This document shows, in pieces, positions 46,077 through 61,082 of a stretch of DNA of 64,000 nucleotides. The notes under the pieces were generated by a model. The model was not told the DNA's origin. It made no database searches and was given only the letters and a program-made list of their open reading frames with translations. Source of the DNA: Pseudoflavitalea rhizosphaerae (GTDB lineage: Bacteria; Bacteroidota; Bacteroidia; Chitinophagales; Chitinophagaceae); assembly GCF_003991355.1 (NCBI RefSeq), contig NZ_RCSU01000016.1:48107-112106 (forward strand), read 5' to 3'. Both the position numbers and the translations under genes were made by a program. Positions within the stretch are counted from its first letter, which is position 1. The number at the start of each line of letters is the position of its first letter.

Positions 46077-48369
46077 CCGATAATACAGCATCGAGCTGCT
46101 GCACCATCTGCAAGGCATTTTCACGGGTGAATACCAGTGGTGGTTTTATTTTCAGCACATTGTGCAAAGGACCATCGGTACTAAGAAGAAAACCTCTTGC
46201 TTTCATCGCCTGCACTACCTGGTCGATCTCGGGAACAGCCGGTTCCTTGGTTGTTCTGTCCTTCACCAACTCAGCCCCCACGAACAATCCATGTCCGCGC
46301 ACATCCCCAATGACCTGGTGTTTAAGCATCAGGTCTTTCAGTAACTGCAACAGGTAATCGCCTGTATCCTTCGCCTGCTGTTGCATTGCTTCATCCTTTA
46401 TTACATTTAGAACTGCAGAACCGGTGACCATGCTCACCGGATTGCCGCCGAAAGTATTGAAGTATTCCATTCCATTATCGAAAGCATTGGCAATCTCTTC
46501 CGTAACCACAACTGCCGCCAGCGGGTGCCCGTTACCGATAGGTTTGCCCAGCACCACGATATCCGGTTCCACTTCCTGCAACTGGAAACCCCAGAATTGC
46601 TCTCCTACCCTGCCGAATCCCACCTGTACTTCATCAGCAATACAAACGCCGCCCGCAGCTTTCACGTATGCGTATACGGATTGCAGGTAGTTATCAGGCA
46701 GGGGGATCTGTCCGCCTACACCCAGTAAGGTTTCGCAGATGAATGCAGCCGGGGCCTTATGTTGCTGTTTCAATTCAGCAATGATGCGCTGCACATCCGC
46801 TGCATATTTTTCACCTGCTTTGGGATCGCCGTACTGGTATTGCCCGCGGTAAAGATCCGGCGAGATGGCTTTGTGCACCCAGGGCTGCTGCCCGGCCCCA
46901 CCTTTGCCATCGAATTTATAGGGGCTGATCTGGATAGCCACAGTGGAAGTACCATGGTAGGCATGGTCCAGCACTATCACATCTTCCTGTTTCGTAAAAT
47001 GACGGCTCATGCGGATGGCCAGGTCATTGGCCTCACTGCCGGAGTTGGTGAAATAACAGACCTTCAGCCTGGAAGGCAATGTGGCGGTGAGCGCAGCGGC
47101 ATATTCTTCCAGCCCATCGTGTAGGTAACGCGTATTGGTATTGAGCCTCGCGATCTGTTGCTGCATACGGCGCACAACCACAGGATGGCAGTGCCCTACG
47201 TGGCTTACATTGTTCACACAATCGATATAAGTTCCTCCTTTGTCGTCATACAGATATTGCAATGCGCCGCGTGTGATCTTCAGCGGTTGATCATAACTGA
47301 TACAAAGATTGCGTCCGATATATTTTTTCCTTTCGGCCAGCAGTTCTGAATAATCATTTTCGGAAATAATGGACGCAAATCCACAGGCTTTTCTGAATGC
47401 TTCCTGCGCTTTTACAGGATTGCATTGGATCAGGTATTCGAGTAATTCCCAGGCGGACTTTTCCGTAACGAAATGATGTTCATTGGTGCTGCCATTGGCC
47501 GTATTCATGGCCGATTCAGCAACGCTGATGCACAACCGGGCAGCGATAAGCCAGTACAACAGGTCAGTTTCCTGTTCAGTAAGCGGGTAAGCTTTGTGGT
47601 AGCCGCCCACCACCAGTGATGCTGCATGCAATGGGTCCTTCGCATCAAACATGGCATAAGTGCAGGCTACAGCCAGGTTATTGATCAGGGCAGTATACAC
47701 CATATCGCCAAAATCGATGAGGCCGGAAATCTTTCCATTGGTCACCAGGAGATTGTAATCATTGGCATCATTGTGCACATAAGCATGCCTCAGGGAACTC
47801 AGTACAGGTTGCACTTCTGTATCGAATTGCAGGAGAAAATAACCTGCAATCCGCTTTTGATGCGGGTCATTGATGTATTTCAATTTCCTGTTGGCATCGG
47901 GCGCCATGCTGATATCCCAGGTATAACGCCGGTGCATAGCCGGGTGTGAAAAGGTGCTGAGATGGCGGTCCATCGTTCCCAGGAAATTCCCGAGATCAGC
48001 ATAAAGACTGCCCGGACGGACTGTTGATGCCGCCCAAAAATTTCCTTCCAGGAAGTTGAGCAGGCGGAGATAGTATCGTTTTCCATCGATCAGCACCGGC
48101 ACCATTTTCAACTGTTCATCGATAGCCGGATAATGCTGCTGCAATCTCGACCCCACCGAGGTAAGCGCCAGGTGTTCCGTGATCTTTACCTGCGCCCGCA
48201 GGAATGCCGCACCATGCTGATCTGTTCCTACTTTGAAAACGTACCGTTTTCCATCATTGGCGGTGATGAGATAATTCCATTCATCATATCCACTCAGATC
48301 TGTTGCCTTACCGGCAATCCCGAAATACTGCTTTACGAGCAGGTTCACTGCGTCTGTAGAAAATCTCAT
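46066..48369 (-). CDS. APH-family kinase fused to class III PLP phospholyase/aminotransferase
   Basis: 767 residues. Residues 1-about 330 are a choline/aminoglycoside kinase-like domain: VFKVGTDQH (ATP lysine), the catalytic loop [11 protein letters not shown] near 195, and [10 protein letters not shown]. From about 345 to 765 is a class III aminotransferase: [43 protein letters not shown] and the PLP lysine 609 in [13 protein letters not shown]. Bacterial fusions of a hydroxylysine-kinase-like domain with an AGXT2L-like domain are known, and the AGXT2L family releases phosphate and ammonia from phosphorylated amino alcohols. So the enzyme may phosphorylate an amino alcohol (ethanolamine- or hydroxylysine-like) and then eliminate it. 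Exact substrate is unknown. Confidence 0.85.
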   Translation of the reverse strand: MRFSTDAVNLLVKQYFGIAGKATDLSGYDEWNYLITANDGKRYVFKVGTDQHGAAFLRAQVKITEHLALTSVGSRLQQHYPAIDEQLKMVPVLIDGKRYYLRLLNFLEGNFWAASTVRPGSLYADLGNFLGTMDRHLSTFSHPAMHRRYTWDISMAPDANRKLKYINDPHQKRIAGYFLLQFDTEVQPVLSSLRHAYVHNDANDYNLLVTNGKISGLIDFGDMVYTALINNLAVACTYAMFDAKDPLHAASLVVGGYHKAYPLTEQETDLLYWLIAARLCISVAESAMNTANGSTNEHHFVTEKSAWELLEYLIQCNPVKAQEAFRKACGFASIISENDYSELLAERKKYIGRNLCISYDQPLKITRGALQYLYDDKGGTYIDCVNNVSHVGHCHPVVVRRMQQQIARLNTNTRYLHDGLEEYAAALTATLPSRLKVCYFTNSGSEANDLAIRMSRHFTKQEDVIVLDHAYHGTSTVAIQISPYKFDGKGGAGQQPWVHKAISPDLYRGQYQYGDPKAGEKYAADVQRIIAELKQQHKAPAAFICETLLGVGGQIPLPDNYLQSVYAYVKAAGGVCIADEVQVGFGRVGEQFWGFQLQEVEPDIVVLGKPIGNGHPLAAVVVTEEIANAFDNGMEYFNTFGGNPVSMVTGSAVLNVIKDEAMQQQAKDTGDYLLQLLKDLMLKHQVIGDVRGHGLFVGAELVKDRTTKEPAVPEIDQVVQAMKARGFLLSTDGPLHNVLKIKPPLVFTRENALQMVQQLDAVLSAMH

Positions 48370-48372
48370 GTG

Positions 48373-53438
<5,066 letters not shown>

Positions 53439-53472
53439 GATCGTCTTAATCAGTTTTCACATGTAATGCGGG

Positions 53473-53512
53473 AAAAGAAGCGCGCGACCTGTTTGCCCGG
53501 CCACGCGCTTTC
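53473..53512 (-). terminator. Hairpin between SusD and GH2 genes
   Basis: On the minus strand AAGCGCG and CGCGCTT form the outer stem, with TGGCC/GGTCG pairing inside, and the stem is followed by CTTTT. It lies 10 bases after the SusD stop and 35 before the GH2 start. It probably reduces transcription of the enzyme genes relative to SusCD, as in many Bacteroidota loci. Confidence 0.8.
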
Positions 53513-53522
53513 AGAAGACTGC

Positions 53523-55058
53523 CTAGTAACCAAAGTTCTGGTCCAGTAAAGGATTGGCGTTGCGCTCCGATTGAGGGATGGCAAAACGCACATGCTTCCT
53601 GTCATCAAAATTATTGGCGAAAGGCTTGTTATGATTGCTGAGTGTTGTTTTCACGGATTCTTTGGCAATATTGCCACGGCCCCAGCGAACGAGGTCGAAC
53701 CAGCGGATACCCCATTCCATGCTGAGCTCTACGGGTCGCTCGTGGTGACGGATCTGCGTACGCAGCTGGTCTTTGGTGAAAGCGCCGGTGGGAAGTTCTT
53801 CAGCATGACTGCGTGTACGCACTTCATTGATCAGTCCGATCGCTTCATCTGTTTTGTTGTTCTCATTCATCGCTTCGGCTAACATCAGCAGTACATCAGC
53901 ATAGCGGATCACGGAGATGTTGACGCCTGTGTAGTTCCCTCCCCTGTCTGTGGGATAAGTGTACTTGGTGAAATAATAAGGCATTCGGAGGTCAGCCTTC
54001 ACTGCTGAATAAGGAACGAGGTTGGCAGGCACGCTGAGATCGTACATGGAAGAATTGGGATCATCAAAGAAGATGCTTCCGTATACACGGTCACTGTAGC
54101 CACCGCCAGGTTTCTGGTCTTTTTTGAATTCTTCGAAGAGCCAGTCGGATGGCGTCATTTCATCCCATCCATCGAGGGCTGCAGGGCGCAGTTCAAAATT
54201 GAAAGGGTGACGTTCATCAGTAACCGTACGGTCGCCGCTGAATTGAATTTCGAAAATGGATTCAGGTCCGTTCTCTGATTTGCCGTTGAAATTATCAACA
54301 TAATTGGGCAGGAGGCTGAACTTATTGTACAGTTCGTTGAGCTTGGTTTCGGCATCGGCCCATTTTTCCTGGAAGAGATAAGCTTTACCCAGCAGGGCTT
54401 TGGCTGCATAACGGGTAGCGCGGCCCTGCATGTTGATATCATTATAATCCAGTGGCAGCACAGCTTCCGCTTCTTTCAGATCTTTTTCTATCTGGGCCCA
54501 GATCTCTGCTGGTTTTACCTGCGGAACGCGCAGTTTGGTGATATCCTTTTCGAAAGTGAGTACCAGGGGAATATTCTCGAATCCGTTCACGAGTGTGAAA
54601 TAATTCAGGGCGCGCAGGAATTTTGCTTCACCGATCACCTGTGCTTTTTCTTCATCGGTCATGTCTCCGATGCGCGGAACATTCCCGATCACCTGGTTGG
54701 CGCGGCCGATACCCGCGTAGCAGGTTGCCCAGATATTCCAGGTGCTGCTTTCTTCCGGACCGTTGATGAAGGCTGCCAGTTCTTTTCCGTAGGGTTCATT
54801 TTTATTGTTGTCCACTTCATCGCTCTTGTATGTGAGGCCAACGTACACCTGTTCGAAGAAAGTCCACATGGAGCCATCATGTCCCTGAAGGGCGGCATAG
54901 GCAGCGGTGATGCCCCATCTGGCGTGGTCGCGCGTGGACCAGAAAGTATTTTCGTTGAGACTTTGTTTGTCCTGAAGGTCCAGGTATTTATCGGAGCAGG
55001 CATTGAGGCTCATAGCGCTGATGCCGATGCCCAGCAATACCATTTTATATTTTTTCAT
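53523..55058 (-). CDS. SusD/RagB-family binding lipoprotein (second locus)
   Basis: 511 residues. The SPII signal ends at SLNACSDKY (cysteine 21). The SusD helical fold shows in LNENTFWSTRDHARWGITAA, AKFLRALNYFTLVNGFENIP, IRYADVLLMLAEAMNE and VELSMEWGIRWFDLVRWGRG. It binds the oligosaccharide at the outer face of the SusC channel. It starts 24 bases after SusC. The enzyme genes that follow suggest a galactose- and glucose-containing ligand. Confidence 0.95.
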   Translation of the reverse strand: MKKYKMVLLGIGISAMSLNACSDKYLDLQDKQSLNENTFWSTRDHARWGITAAYAALQGHDGSMWTFFEQVYVGLTYKSDEVDNNKNEPYGKELAAFINGPEESSTWNIWATCYAGIGRANQVIGNVPRIGDMTDEEKAQVIGEAKFLRALNYFTLVNGFENIPLVLTFEKDITKLRVPQVKPAEIWAQIEKDLKEAEAVLPLDYNDINMQGRATRYAAKALLGKAYLFQEKWADAETKLNELYNKFSLLPNYVDNFNGKSENGPESIFEIQFSGDRTVTDERHPFNFELRPAALDGWDEMTPSDWLFEEFKKDQKPGGGYSDRVYGSIFFDDPNSSMYDLSVPANLVPYSAVKADLRMPYYFTKYTYPTDRGGNYTGVNISVIRYADVLLMLAEAMNENNKTDEAIGLINEVRTRSHAEELPTGAFTKDQLRTQIRHHERPVELSMEWGIRWFDLVRWGRGNIAKESVKTTLSNHNKPFANNFDDRKHVRFAIPQSERNANPLLDQNFGY

Positions 55059-55082
55059 TTTTCTCTTTTTTGAAGGTTAGCG

Positions 55083-58000
55083 TTAGAATCCGAGGTTGAT
55101 ACCTGCCACAAAGGAGCGGCTGATGGGATAATAGCCCCTGTCTACCCCGCGGCTGAAAATGCCGGTGCTGGTAAGGTCCGGATCGAAGCCTGTGTAATTG
55201 GTGATGGTGAACAGGTTGTAGGCGCCCACATAGATGCGCAGTTTGCTGAGGTATGCTTTTTTCAGCAGGTCTGACGGCACTGTATAACCGATCTGGATAT
55301 TGCGCAGGCGAAGGAAAGACGCATCTTCCAGGAAGTAGTTGCTCACACGCTGGTTGAGGTTCTCATCCGAATTGGAAGCGCGGAATACGCCTGTATTGGG
55401 ATTCTCCGGCGTCCATGCATTGGTCAGATCGGCAGAACGGAAGAAACGGTAGAGGAACATCTTTGCACCGTTGTACATCTTCAGTCCTGTTTTTCCGTTG
55501 AAGAAAAGACTCAGGTCGAAATTCTTATAGGAAGCATTAAAGTTGATACCGAAGTCGAGATCAGGAAGTGAACTTCCCATCAGCACTTTGTCGCCATCAT
55601 CCAGGTTGCCATCTCCGTTAACGTCTACAAATCTCAGGTCGCCGGGTTTGGCATTGGGCTGAAGCAGATCGCCATCCTTGTTCTTGTGCGCATCGATCTC
55701 TCCCTGGTTCTGGAAAATACCGGCAGTTTGATAAAGATAAAAGCTGCCAAGAGGAATTCCTTTTTTGGTCAGGGTGGTAGTGCGGTTGGTGTAATCAACA
55801 GCGCCATCCTGGATCACGCCTTCATCGTAGCCGAGACGGATGATCTTGTTCTGACTGTGTGATACGTTTCCAGTTACATCAAAAGAGAAGCCGGAAGCAC
55901 TGGATTGACGGTAGGTGAGCGATAATTCCCAACCTTTATTCTCCATAGTGGCGATATTGGTGAGCGGGAACTGTGTAATACCGGATGAAGACGGGATGGG
56001 GGTTTCAGCCAGCATATCTTCCGTGCGTGATTTGAAATAATCGAAACTACCGCTCAGTCTGTTCCTCAGCAGGCTGAAGTTCAGACCGGCATTGAATGTT
56101 CCTGTTTGCTCCCATTTGATATTATTATTCGCGAAAGCATTGGAGATAGCGCCGATGTATACCTGCTGACTGGCTTTGGGACCGAAAGGATAATTCAGCA
56201 CATTGCTGCTGCCCAGCAGGTAGATCCTGGCCAGGTACTGGAAATTGGAAATATTCTGATTACCCACAATGCCATAGCTCACACGTGGTTTCAGCTCATC
56301 GATCCAGGAAATATTGAACCAGTTTTCCCTGTGCATATTCCAGCCGGCGGATGCTGACCAGAAAGTTCCGTATCGATGTTCAGGAGCAAAGCGTGATGAT
56401 CCGTCGCGGCGAACACTTCCCTGCAACAAATATTTATCGTTGTAGCTATAGTTAAGCCTGCCGAAGAAGGATTGCAGCGTATTGCTGAAATTCCATCCGT
56501 TGGCGCGGATGTAATCGCCCGAGCCCTCAATGATGAGGCCACTCAAGGCTTCAATCAGTGGGCTGCTCAGGTGATTGCCTGCCCCGCTTGTGCCGGTGCT
56601 CACTTTTTTCTCGCGTGAGAAACCATACATGGCTTTGAGGGTATGATCACCAAAGCTCTTTTCATAGTTGAGCAAATGTGTGAATACGGAATATTCGATC
56701 CGTCCCCTGGATTCGGAACGGCTGGGGAACTGGTTGAATGCCTGAGCCCCGAAATCATAAGCCTGTGTTTGCGAATACTCATACTGGTTAGTGAAGTTCT
56801 TACCAACGTTGAGGGTGTAAGACAATCCTTTCCACAATTTGAGATCTGCGCTCACATTGATCTGCAGGTAATCGTCGTTACTGCGGTTGTCAGAAAGCAT
56901 GCGCTCTCCAACCGGGTTGCCGGAACCGAGTTCAGCTTCAGGTTTCGCATAACCATTTGGGGAAGCAGGATCGTAGATGCGGATATGTGGCAGGGCTTCG
57001 TAGAGATACATGATCTCGGAATAGCCCGCATTGCCATCGGTATTGGCATCACCAAAATTCTTGTTGTTGAATTTGGTATAGCTGAGGATCGGTGAGATTT
57101 TCAGGCGGTTGTTGAGCAATTTGATATCGCTGTTGAGGCGGATGTTATCGCGTTTAGCGCCGGAATTGATCACTGTGCCATTGTGTTCCCAGTGGCCATA
57201 ACTCAGGCGGTAGCTGATCTTATCGGAACTACCGGAGACGTCCACATCATATTTCTGTTCAGTACCGGTTTTGAAGAACGCGTCCTGCCAGTTGGTATTT
57301 CCGTATTTGTTATCATCCATCACATATAAGGGAGGCGTTTCACTATCATTGGCGTACGCCTGCCTCACCACTTTGTTCATGGATACTTTGTCCAGCAGAT
57401 CGATATTGTTATTGAGTTTGTGCTGCGCGAAGAAGCCGCTGAAGTTCACTCTTGGCTCGCCGCCTTTTCCTTTTTTGGTGGTGATGATGATCACACCGCC
57501 GGCAGCGCGGGCTCCATAGATAGTGGATGCGGAGGCATCTTTCAGGATATTAACACTTTCGATATCGTTTGGATTGAGATCATATGAATCATCCTGGGGA
57601 ATTCCATCCACTACGTAAAGGGGTTTATCGTTATTGATACTGTTCATACCGCGGATAACGATAGAAGGGTTACCGGCAGGGTTACCCGAACCGGAGGATA
57701 CGATCACACCGGCGGCCTGTCCCTGTAACATCGTACCCAGGTTGGCGGTAGGTTGTTTTTCCAGGTTTTTGGCGTTCACTGTGGAGATGGCGGCGGTAAG
57801 ATCGCCTTTTTTCTGGGTGCCATAACCTACCACAACCACTTCGTTGAGGTTACTGGCGGATGGTTCGAGACTTACTTTGATCTCTTTTTCTTCGGTGATC
57901 TTTATTTCCGTGGAAGCATATCCAACGGCAGTGATCACCAGGGTTGCATTTTCAGGAACGCTGAGCTGGAATTTTCCGAGCGCATCCGTTTTCGTTCCGC

Positions 58001-58169
58001 GGGTGTCTCCTTTCACGGAAACGGAAGCCGCTTCTACGGGGTTACCATTTTTGTCGGTCACCACACCTTTGATGGTCCAGTCGCGGGGCATAGCGGAAGC
58101 GAATAGCCAGCCAGCCAGCAGAAGGCACATAAGCGTCAATTTCTGTAGCAATCGTTTTAGCATTTGCAT
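55083..58169 (-). CDS. SusC/RagA TonB-dependent transporter (second locus)
   Basis: The start is taken at the ATG at 58169 (MQMLKRLLQKLTLMCLLLAG) since the frame opens with TTG ten codons upstream. An ATG at 58163 is also possible. About 1028 residues: signal peptide, carboxypeptidase-like domain (TIKGVVTDKNGNPVEAASVS), plug with LNEVVVVGYGTQKKGDLTAA and IYGARAAGGVIIITTKKG, then the TonB barrel ending DRGYYPISRSFVAGINLGF. It imports the oligosaccharide across the outer membrane. A TPR-HTH regulator gene ends 145 bases upstream on the same strand. Confidence 0.95.
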   Translation of the reverse strand: MQMLKRLLQKLTLMCLLLAGWLFASAMPRDWTIKGVVTDKNGNPVEAASVSVKGDTRGTKTDALGKFQLSVPENATLVITAVGYASTEIKITEEKEIKVSLEPSASNLNEVVVVGYGTQKKGDLTAAISTVNAKNLEKQPTANLGTMLQGQAAGVIVSSGSGNPAGNPSIVIRGMNSINNDKPLYVVDGIPQDDSYDLNPNDIESVNILKDASASTIYGARAAGGVIIITTKKGKGGEPRVNFSGFFAQHKLNNNIDLLDKVSMNKVVRQAYANDSETPPLYVMDDNKYGNTNWQDAFFKTGTEQKYDVDVSGSSDKISYRLSYGHWEHNGTVINSGAKRDNIRLNSDIKLLNNRLKISPILSYTKFNNKNFGDANTDGNAGYSEIMYLYEALPHIRIYDPASPNGYAKPEAELGSGNPVGERMLSDNRSNDDYLQINVSADLKLWKGLSYTLNVGKNFTNQYEYSQTQAYDFGAQAFNQFPSRSESRGRIEYSVFTHLLNYEKSFGDHTLKAMYGFSREKKVSTGTSGAGNHLSSPLIEALSGLIIEGSGDYIRANGWNFSNTLQSFFGRLNYSYNDKYLLQGSVRRDGSSRFAPEHRYGTFWSASAGWNMHRENWFNISWIDELKPRVSYGIVGNQNISNFQYLARIYLLGSSNVLNYPFGPKASQQVYIGAISNAFANNNIKWEQTGTFNAGLNFSLLRNRLSGSFDYFKSRTEDMLAETPIPSSSGITQFPLTNIATMENKGWELSLTYRQSSASGFSFDVTGNVSHSQNKIIRLGYDEGVIQDGAVDYTNRTTTLTKKGIPLGSFYLYQTAGIFQNQGEIDAHKNKDGDLLQPNAKPGDLRFVDVNGDGNLDDGDKVLMGSSLPDLDFGINFNASYKNFDLSLFFNGKTGLKMYNGAKMFLYRFFRSADLTNAWTPENPNTGVFRASNSDENLNQRVSNYFLEDASFLRLRNIQIGYTVPSDLLKKAYLSKLRIYVGAYNLFTITNYTGFDPDLTSTGIFSRGVDRGYYPISRSFVAGINLGF

Positions 58170-58343
58170 GTTGCTTTTTTTGAAGTTTAATTGTCTCAAA
58201 AGAGAGCCCTTAGGGGATTTTGAATTGGTGCAATGAAAATACCCAGGACTGTTCTGAAACCCATCAAAACAGCATCTACAATAGCTTTCAGGCTACCTCT
58301 ATTTGACCTCTACAAGGCGAAAAAACATTTGATAATCAGCTAG

Positions 58344-60083
58344 TTAAAATTGCTTCAGGAATTCATTGAGGTTATCACCATGTTCCAGGTTGAACTGTTT
58401 GCGCAGGCGGTAACGGGCCATTTCGGCTGATTTTACGGAGATATTATTGAGTGAAGCGATGTCTTTGATGGAAAGGTTCAGCCGGATCTGTGCACAAAGT
58501 CTTCTCTCATTTTCAGTGAGCTCTGGATATTTCTGCAGGAGGTTAAAGAAAAAGTCTTTATGGATCTCATCTACTGACAGGTTGAAATCCTGCGCGTCTT
58601 TGTTGATATCGAGGTCGTGCTGGAATTTCTGGATCATTTTATTGAACCTGATGAAGCTTTCTTTCTTCCCTTCTCCTTCCAGTTTCAGGTCAGAAAGATC
58701 TTCGATGAAGCTTCGGACCATTTCATTCCTTTGGGAAATGAACAGGGCATAATTCTTCAGTTCTGCATCCTTGTATTTAAGCTTATCCTGGAGGGAGGCT
58801 TTTTCCAGGAGAGTATTGTCGAGGTCCTTACGGATCAGCGCCTGTTTGATCTCCTCCAGCTCTTTTTCCTTTTTCTGTTTTTGCTTCAGTTTCGAATAGA
58901 AAAGTATACCGATGATGATGATGAGCACGATACAAAGGGCCAATACGTTCCGCTGAAAGGAACGCAATTGTTTTTCGGCGGCCAGTTCCCGGATCTCAGT
59001 TTCTTTTTCCTGTGTTTCTTTTTTTGTTTTTAGGGCAGCGATGGCGTCGCTCTTACTTCTCGTCAGGATCTGGTTGCGCACATTTGTGTATTCCTGCAGG
59101 TCAGTGAAAGCCTGCCTGTAATTGCCCAGGGCCCGGTAAAGTTGCGAGGAAATGCTGAGGTTATCGAGGATCTTTTCTTTTTTGGTATTGGAAGTGGCGC
59201 TCTCGATCATGTTTCGGGACCTCTTCAACATGGCTTCGGCCTCCTGATAGTTTTTCAGCATCAGCAGGGAGTAAGCCATTTGGTTGAGGGTTTCTGCCTG
59301 GCTGAGCGGTGTGTGGTTCCGGAGAGAATCGATCTCCAGCGCCTTCCGGAAGAAGTTGACGGCTTCTTTATATCGTCCCCTGGCATTTTCACAGATACCT
59401 ATATTATTATATGCGGCGCTGATGGTGCCGGGAATATTTTCCGCACGGGCCATTTGAAGGCTCTGATCGAAATATTTGCGGGCGGAATCGTATTCGTTCT
59501 TCAATTGAAATACGAGGCCGATGGCATTGAGCGAAGTGGCTTCCCTGCTTCTATTGCCCAGTTTCCGATGAAGGGCCAGGGCATCGCGGTGGTATTGAAG
59601 GGCGAAGTTCCCGTTCTCGGTATCGTAGAAGATCCAGCCGAGATTGGTATAGGCGTTGGCGATATCGGGATCACTTTTGAGAGTCCTGCTGAGATCGAGG
59701 GCTGCGAAGCCGTATTCGAGGGCCTGTTCATAGCTGTCGTTGTACAGGTAACCTTCGGAGAGATTGAGCAGGGATGCGATCTGTGCAGGCTGGTTATTTG
59801 TTTTGAGCGAAAGCAGGTAGGCTTCATTGGAATAAACCAGGGCTTCATTGGTGGAATCGCGATTGAGCCAGAATGCGAGTTGATTGAGGTGAAGGATCTT
59901 TTGAGAGTCCGGGAGACCGGAGGTCTTTAGAATTTCGCGGAGGCTGTCCACCCGCCGGCCCTGGGAATATACAGTAATATGAAGGAGTGTCAGGCATCCG
60001 GTGATGAGAGCGGTGAAACAGCGGGCATAGCGCCGCATTTGCAGGGACCCGGGATCCGATATGGCAGTCAGACTTTTCAGCAT
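58344..60083 (-). CDS. TPR-repeat membrane regulator with LuxR-like HTH
   Basis: 579 residues. A signal-anchor region at the N-terminus, then about six tetratricopeptide repeats at residues 60-330 (DIANAYTNLGWIFYDTENGN, TSLNAIGLVFQLKNEYDSAR, SAAYNNIGICENARGRYKEA). A membrane helix at about 380-400 (VLALCIVLIIIIGILFYS) and a coiled coil with an EKELEEIKQALIRKDLDNTL stretch follow. A C-terminal HTH (LSIKDIASLNNISVKSAEMA, then RYRLRKQFNL) closes it. The TPR part should be periplasmic and the HTH cytoplasmic, so it can transmit an outside signal directly to DNA. It is encoded immediately upstream of the second SusC and is its most likely activator. Classical polysaccharide loci use hybrid two-component or anti-sigma systems instead. 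Confidence 0.88.
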   Translation of the reverse strand: MLKSLTAISDPGSLQMRRYARCFTALITGCLTLLHITVYSQGRRVDSLREILKTSGLPDSQKILHLNQLAFWLNRDSTNEALVYSNEAYLLSLKTNNQPAQIASLLNLSEGYLYNDSYEQALEYGFAALDLSRTLKSDPDIANAYTNLGWIFYDTENGNFALQYHRDALALHRKLGNRSREATSLNAIGLVFQLKNEYDSARKYFDQSLQMARAENIPGTISAAYNNIGICENARGRYKEAVNFFRKALEIDSLRNHTPLSQAETLNQMAYSLLMLKNYQEAEAMLKRSRNMIESATSNTKKEKILDNLSISSQLYRALGNYRQAFTDLQEYTNVRNQILTRSKSDAIAALKTKKETQEKETEIRELAAEKQLRSFQRNVLALCIVLIIIIGILFYSKLKQKQKKEKELEEIKQALIRKDLDNTLLEKASLQDKLKYKDAELKNYALFISQRNEMVRSFIEDLSDLKLEGEGKKESFIRFNKMIQKFQHDLDINKDAQDFNLSVDEIHKDFFFNLLQKYPELTENERRLCAQIRLNLSIKDIASLNNISVKSAEMARYRLRKQFNLEHGDNLNEFLKQF

Positions 60084-60162
60084 TCAATTGAGAGGGTAAG
60101 TTGCACACAATGAATTATGCATGTCTACCGGCTGCAATATTAATGAATTCCCGGAACTGAAT

Positions 60163-60288
60163 CAGGGTGCGGCCAGTCGCTCGCCTCCGGCGAGTGACTT
60201 TTATTTAGTCGCCTCCGGCGACGCAGTGTTCGCCGGAGGCGAACAATTAGAAGTCACTCGCCGGAGGCGAGCGACTGGCCGCACCCTG
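60163..60288. repeat. Large GC-rich palindromic element (126 bp, four hairpins)
   Basis: Perfect 38-bp terminal inverted repeats at 60163-60200 and 60251-60288. Each arm contains the hairpin CTCGCCTCCGGCGAG or its complement. The 50-base centre holds two more perfect hairpins, GTCGCCTCCGGCGAC (60208-60222) and TTCGCCGGAGGCGAA (60229-60243). The whole can fold as a cruciform. It lies between the TPR regulator start and the small HTH gene's terminator. The family includes the copies at 63910 and 34408. Confidence 0.95.
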
Positions 60289-60295
60289 TAAAAAT

Positions 60296-60323
60296 CAAAA
60301 CAGGGGCCGGAAACCGACCCCTG
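60296..60323 (-). terminator. Terminator after the small HTH gene
   Basis: CAGGGGCCGG, AAA loop, CCGACCCCTG gives a 10-bp stem with one mismatch. On the minus strand T residues follow, and on the plus strand a TTTTTT run lies a few bases beyond. It lies 112 bases after the 91-residue gene, next to the large palindromic element. Confidence 0.75.
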
Positions 60324-60434
60324 TATCTTTTTTGTAAGGCTACTAATCGTTCGCGATTGCCAGCGCTTCCGGCCGCCGGAGGATTTGGTTAATGGTTAAG
60401 ATTGGTGCGAATAGTTCTTTCTACTAACGGTGAT

Positions 60435-60710
60435 CTATATGCTCTTTTGTTTTTTTTGCTGCAGGTACTGCTTGTACGCAAGTTCAAAGATCTTGCGCTC
60501 ATCAAGCTCAAAGAACCTGCCCAGCAGGAACAGGTCCTTCAGTGTAAACCTTTCAATACGGTTCATGAGCATGGTGAAGCGGATGTTCTGCTTTCCTAAA
60601 TCCGCTGCCACTACACTTTTTGGGATGATACGGAACATTTCATTGAATAAAGTTATCTGTCCGCTTTCCACCATCAGTTTAACTGCTTTGTACCTTGGAT
60701 CTCTTTCCAT
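60435..60710 (-). CDS. Small helix-turn-helix-like protein
   Basis: The start at 60710 (MERDPRYKAVKLMVESGQIT) is preferred over an upstream frame start that adds 17 residues unlike the family. 91 residues, all helical. The pattern FNEMFRIIPKSVVAADLG, followed by NIRFTMLMNRIERFTLKDLF and RFFELDERKIFELAYKQYL, is a compact HTH/XRE-like arrangement known in small Bacteroidota proteins of unknown role. DNA binding is probable from the fold. No partner gene lies on the same strand. Confidence 0.75.
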   Translation of the reverse strand: MERDPRYKAVKLMVESGQITLFNEMFRIIPKSVVAADLGKQNIRFTMLMNRIERFTLKDLFLLGRFFELDERKIFELAYKQYLQQKKQKSI

Positions 60711-61082
60711 AGTCTGTTGAGAAATGTAAAGAAAGCCATTAGTATGAAAAAGCAGCTGCATTATGACCTTTAGTACTTTATTTCAGTACCGATCAAACCT
60801 GTGTATGTTCATTTTTGTACTTTTTTTGAGATAAAAAAGTGTAAATACTGACTCTCTCCCCATTTCGTATTTGAGAACCCGGCGCTGACTGCTTTCGATT
60901 TATCAGCCCCCTTTCCTGAATTTTCTTCGGTAACAACCCCGGTTTATTACAGTTTTTCAAACGAAGGGGCCTTTTGGTTATACAGAGAGCCTAACTCCAT
61001 GGATATCAGCAGGGAGCTATCAAATTCGACTGGACTTTTTTATTCCAGTACTTTAATTTTGCCCACCACAAACACCTTGCTC
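60711..61082. other. Divergent intergenic region, 372 bases
   Basis: It lies between the small HTH gene (minus) and the asparaginase-like gene (plus). A perfect plus-strand TAATTTTG box at 61054-61061, 21 bases before the ATG, could be the -7 element of the asparaginase gene, but its -33 partner is only a T-run. No other gene is supported. Confidence 0.45.

Noticed and set aside
59142..59930. 262-residue plus-strand frame opposite the TPR regulator
   Set aside because: Antisense to repeated TPR units; repeats and high GC at third positions keep such shadow frames open.
60163..60288. Possible CRISPR array
   Set aside because: The repeated units are inverted hairpins with short, non-uniform spacing, not direct repeats with regular unique spacers, and no cas genes are near.
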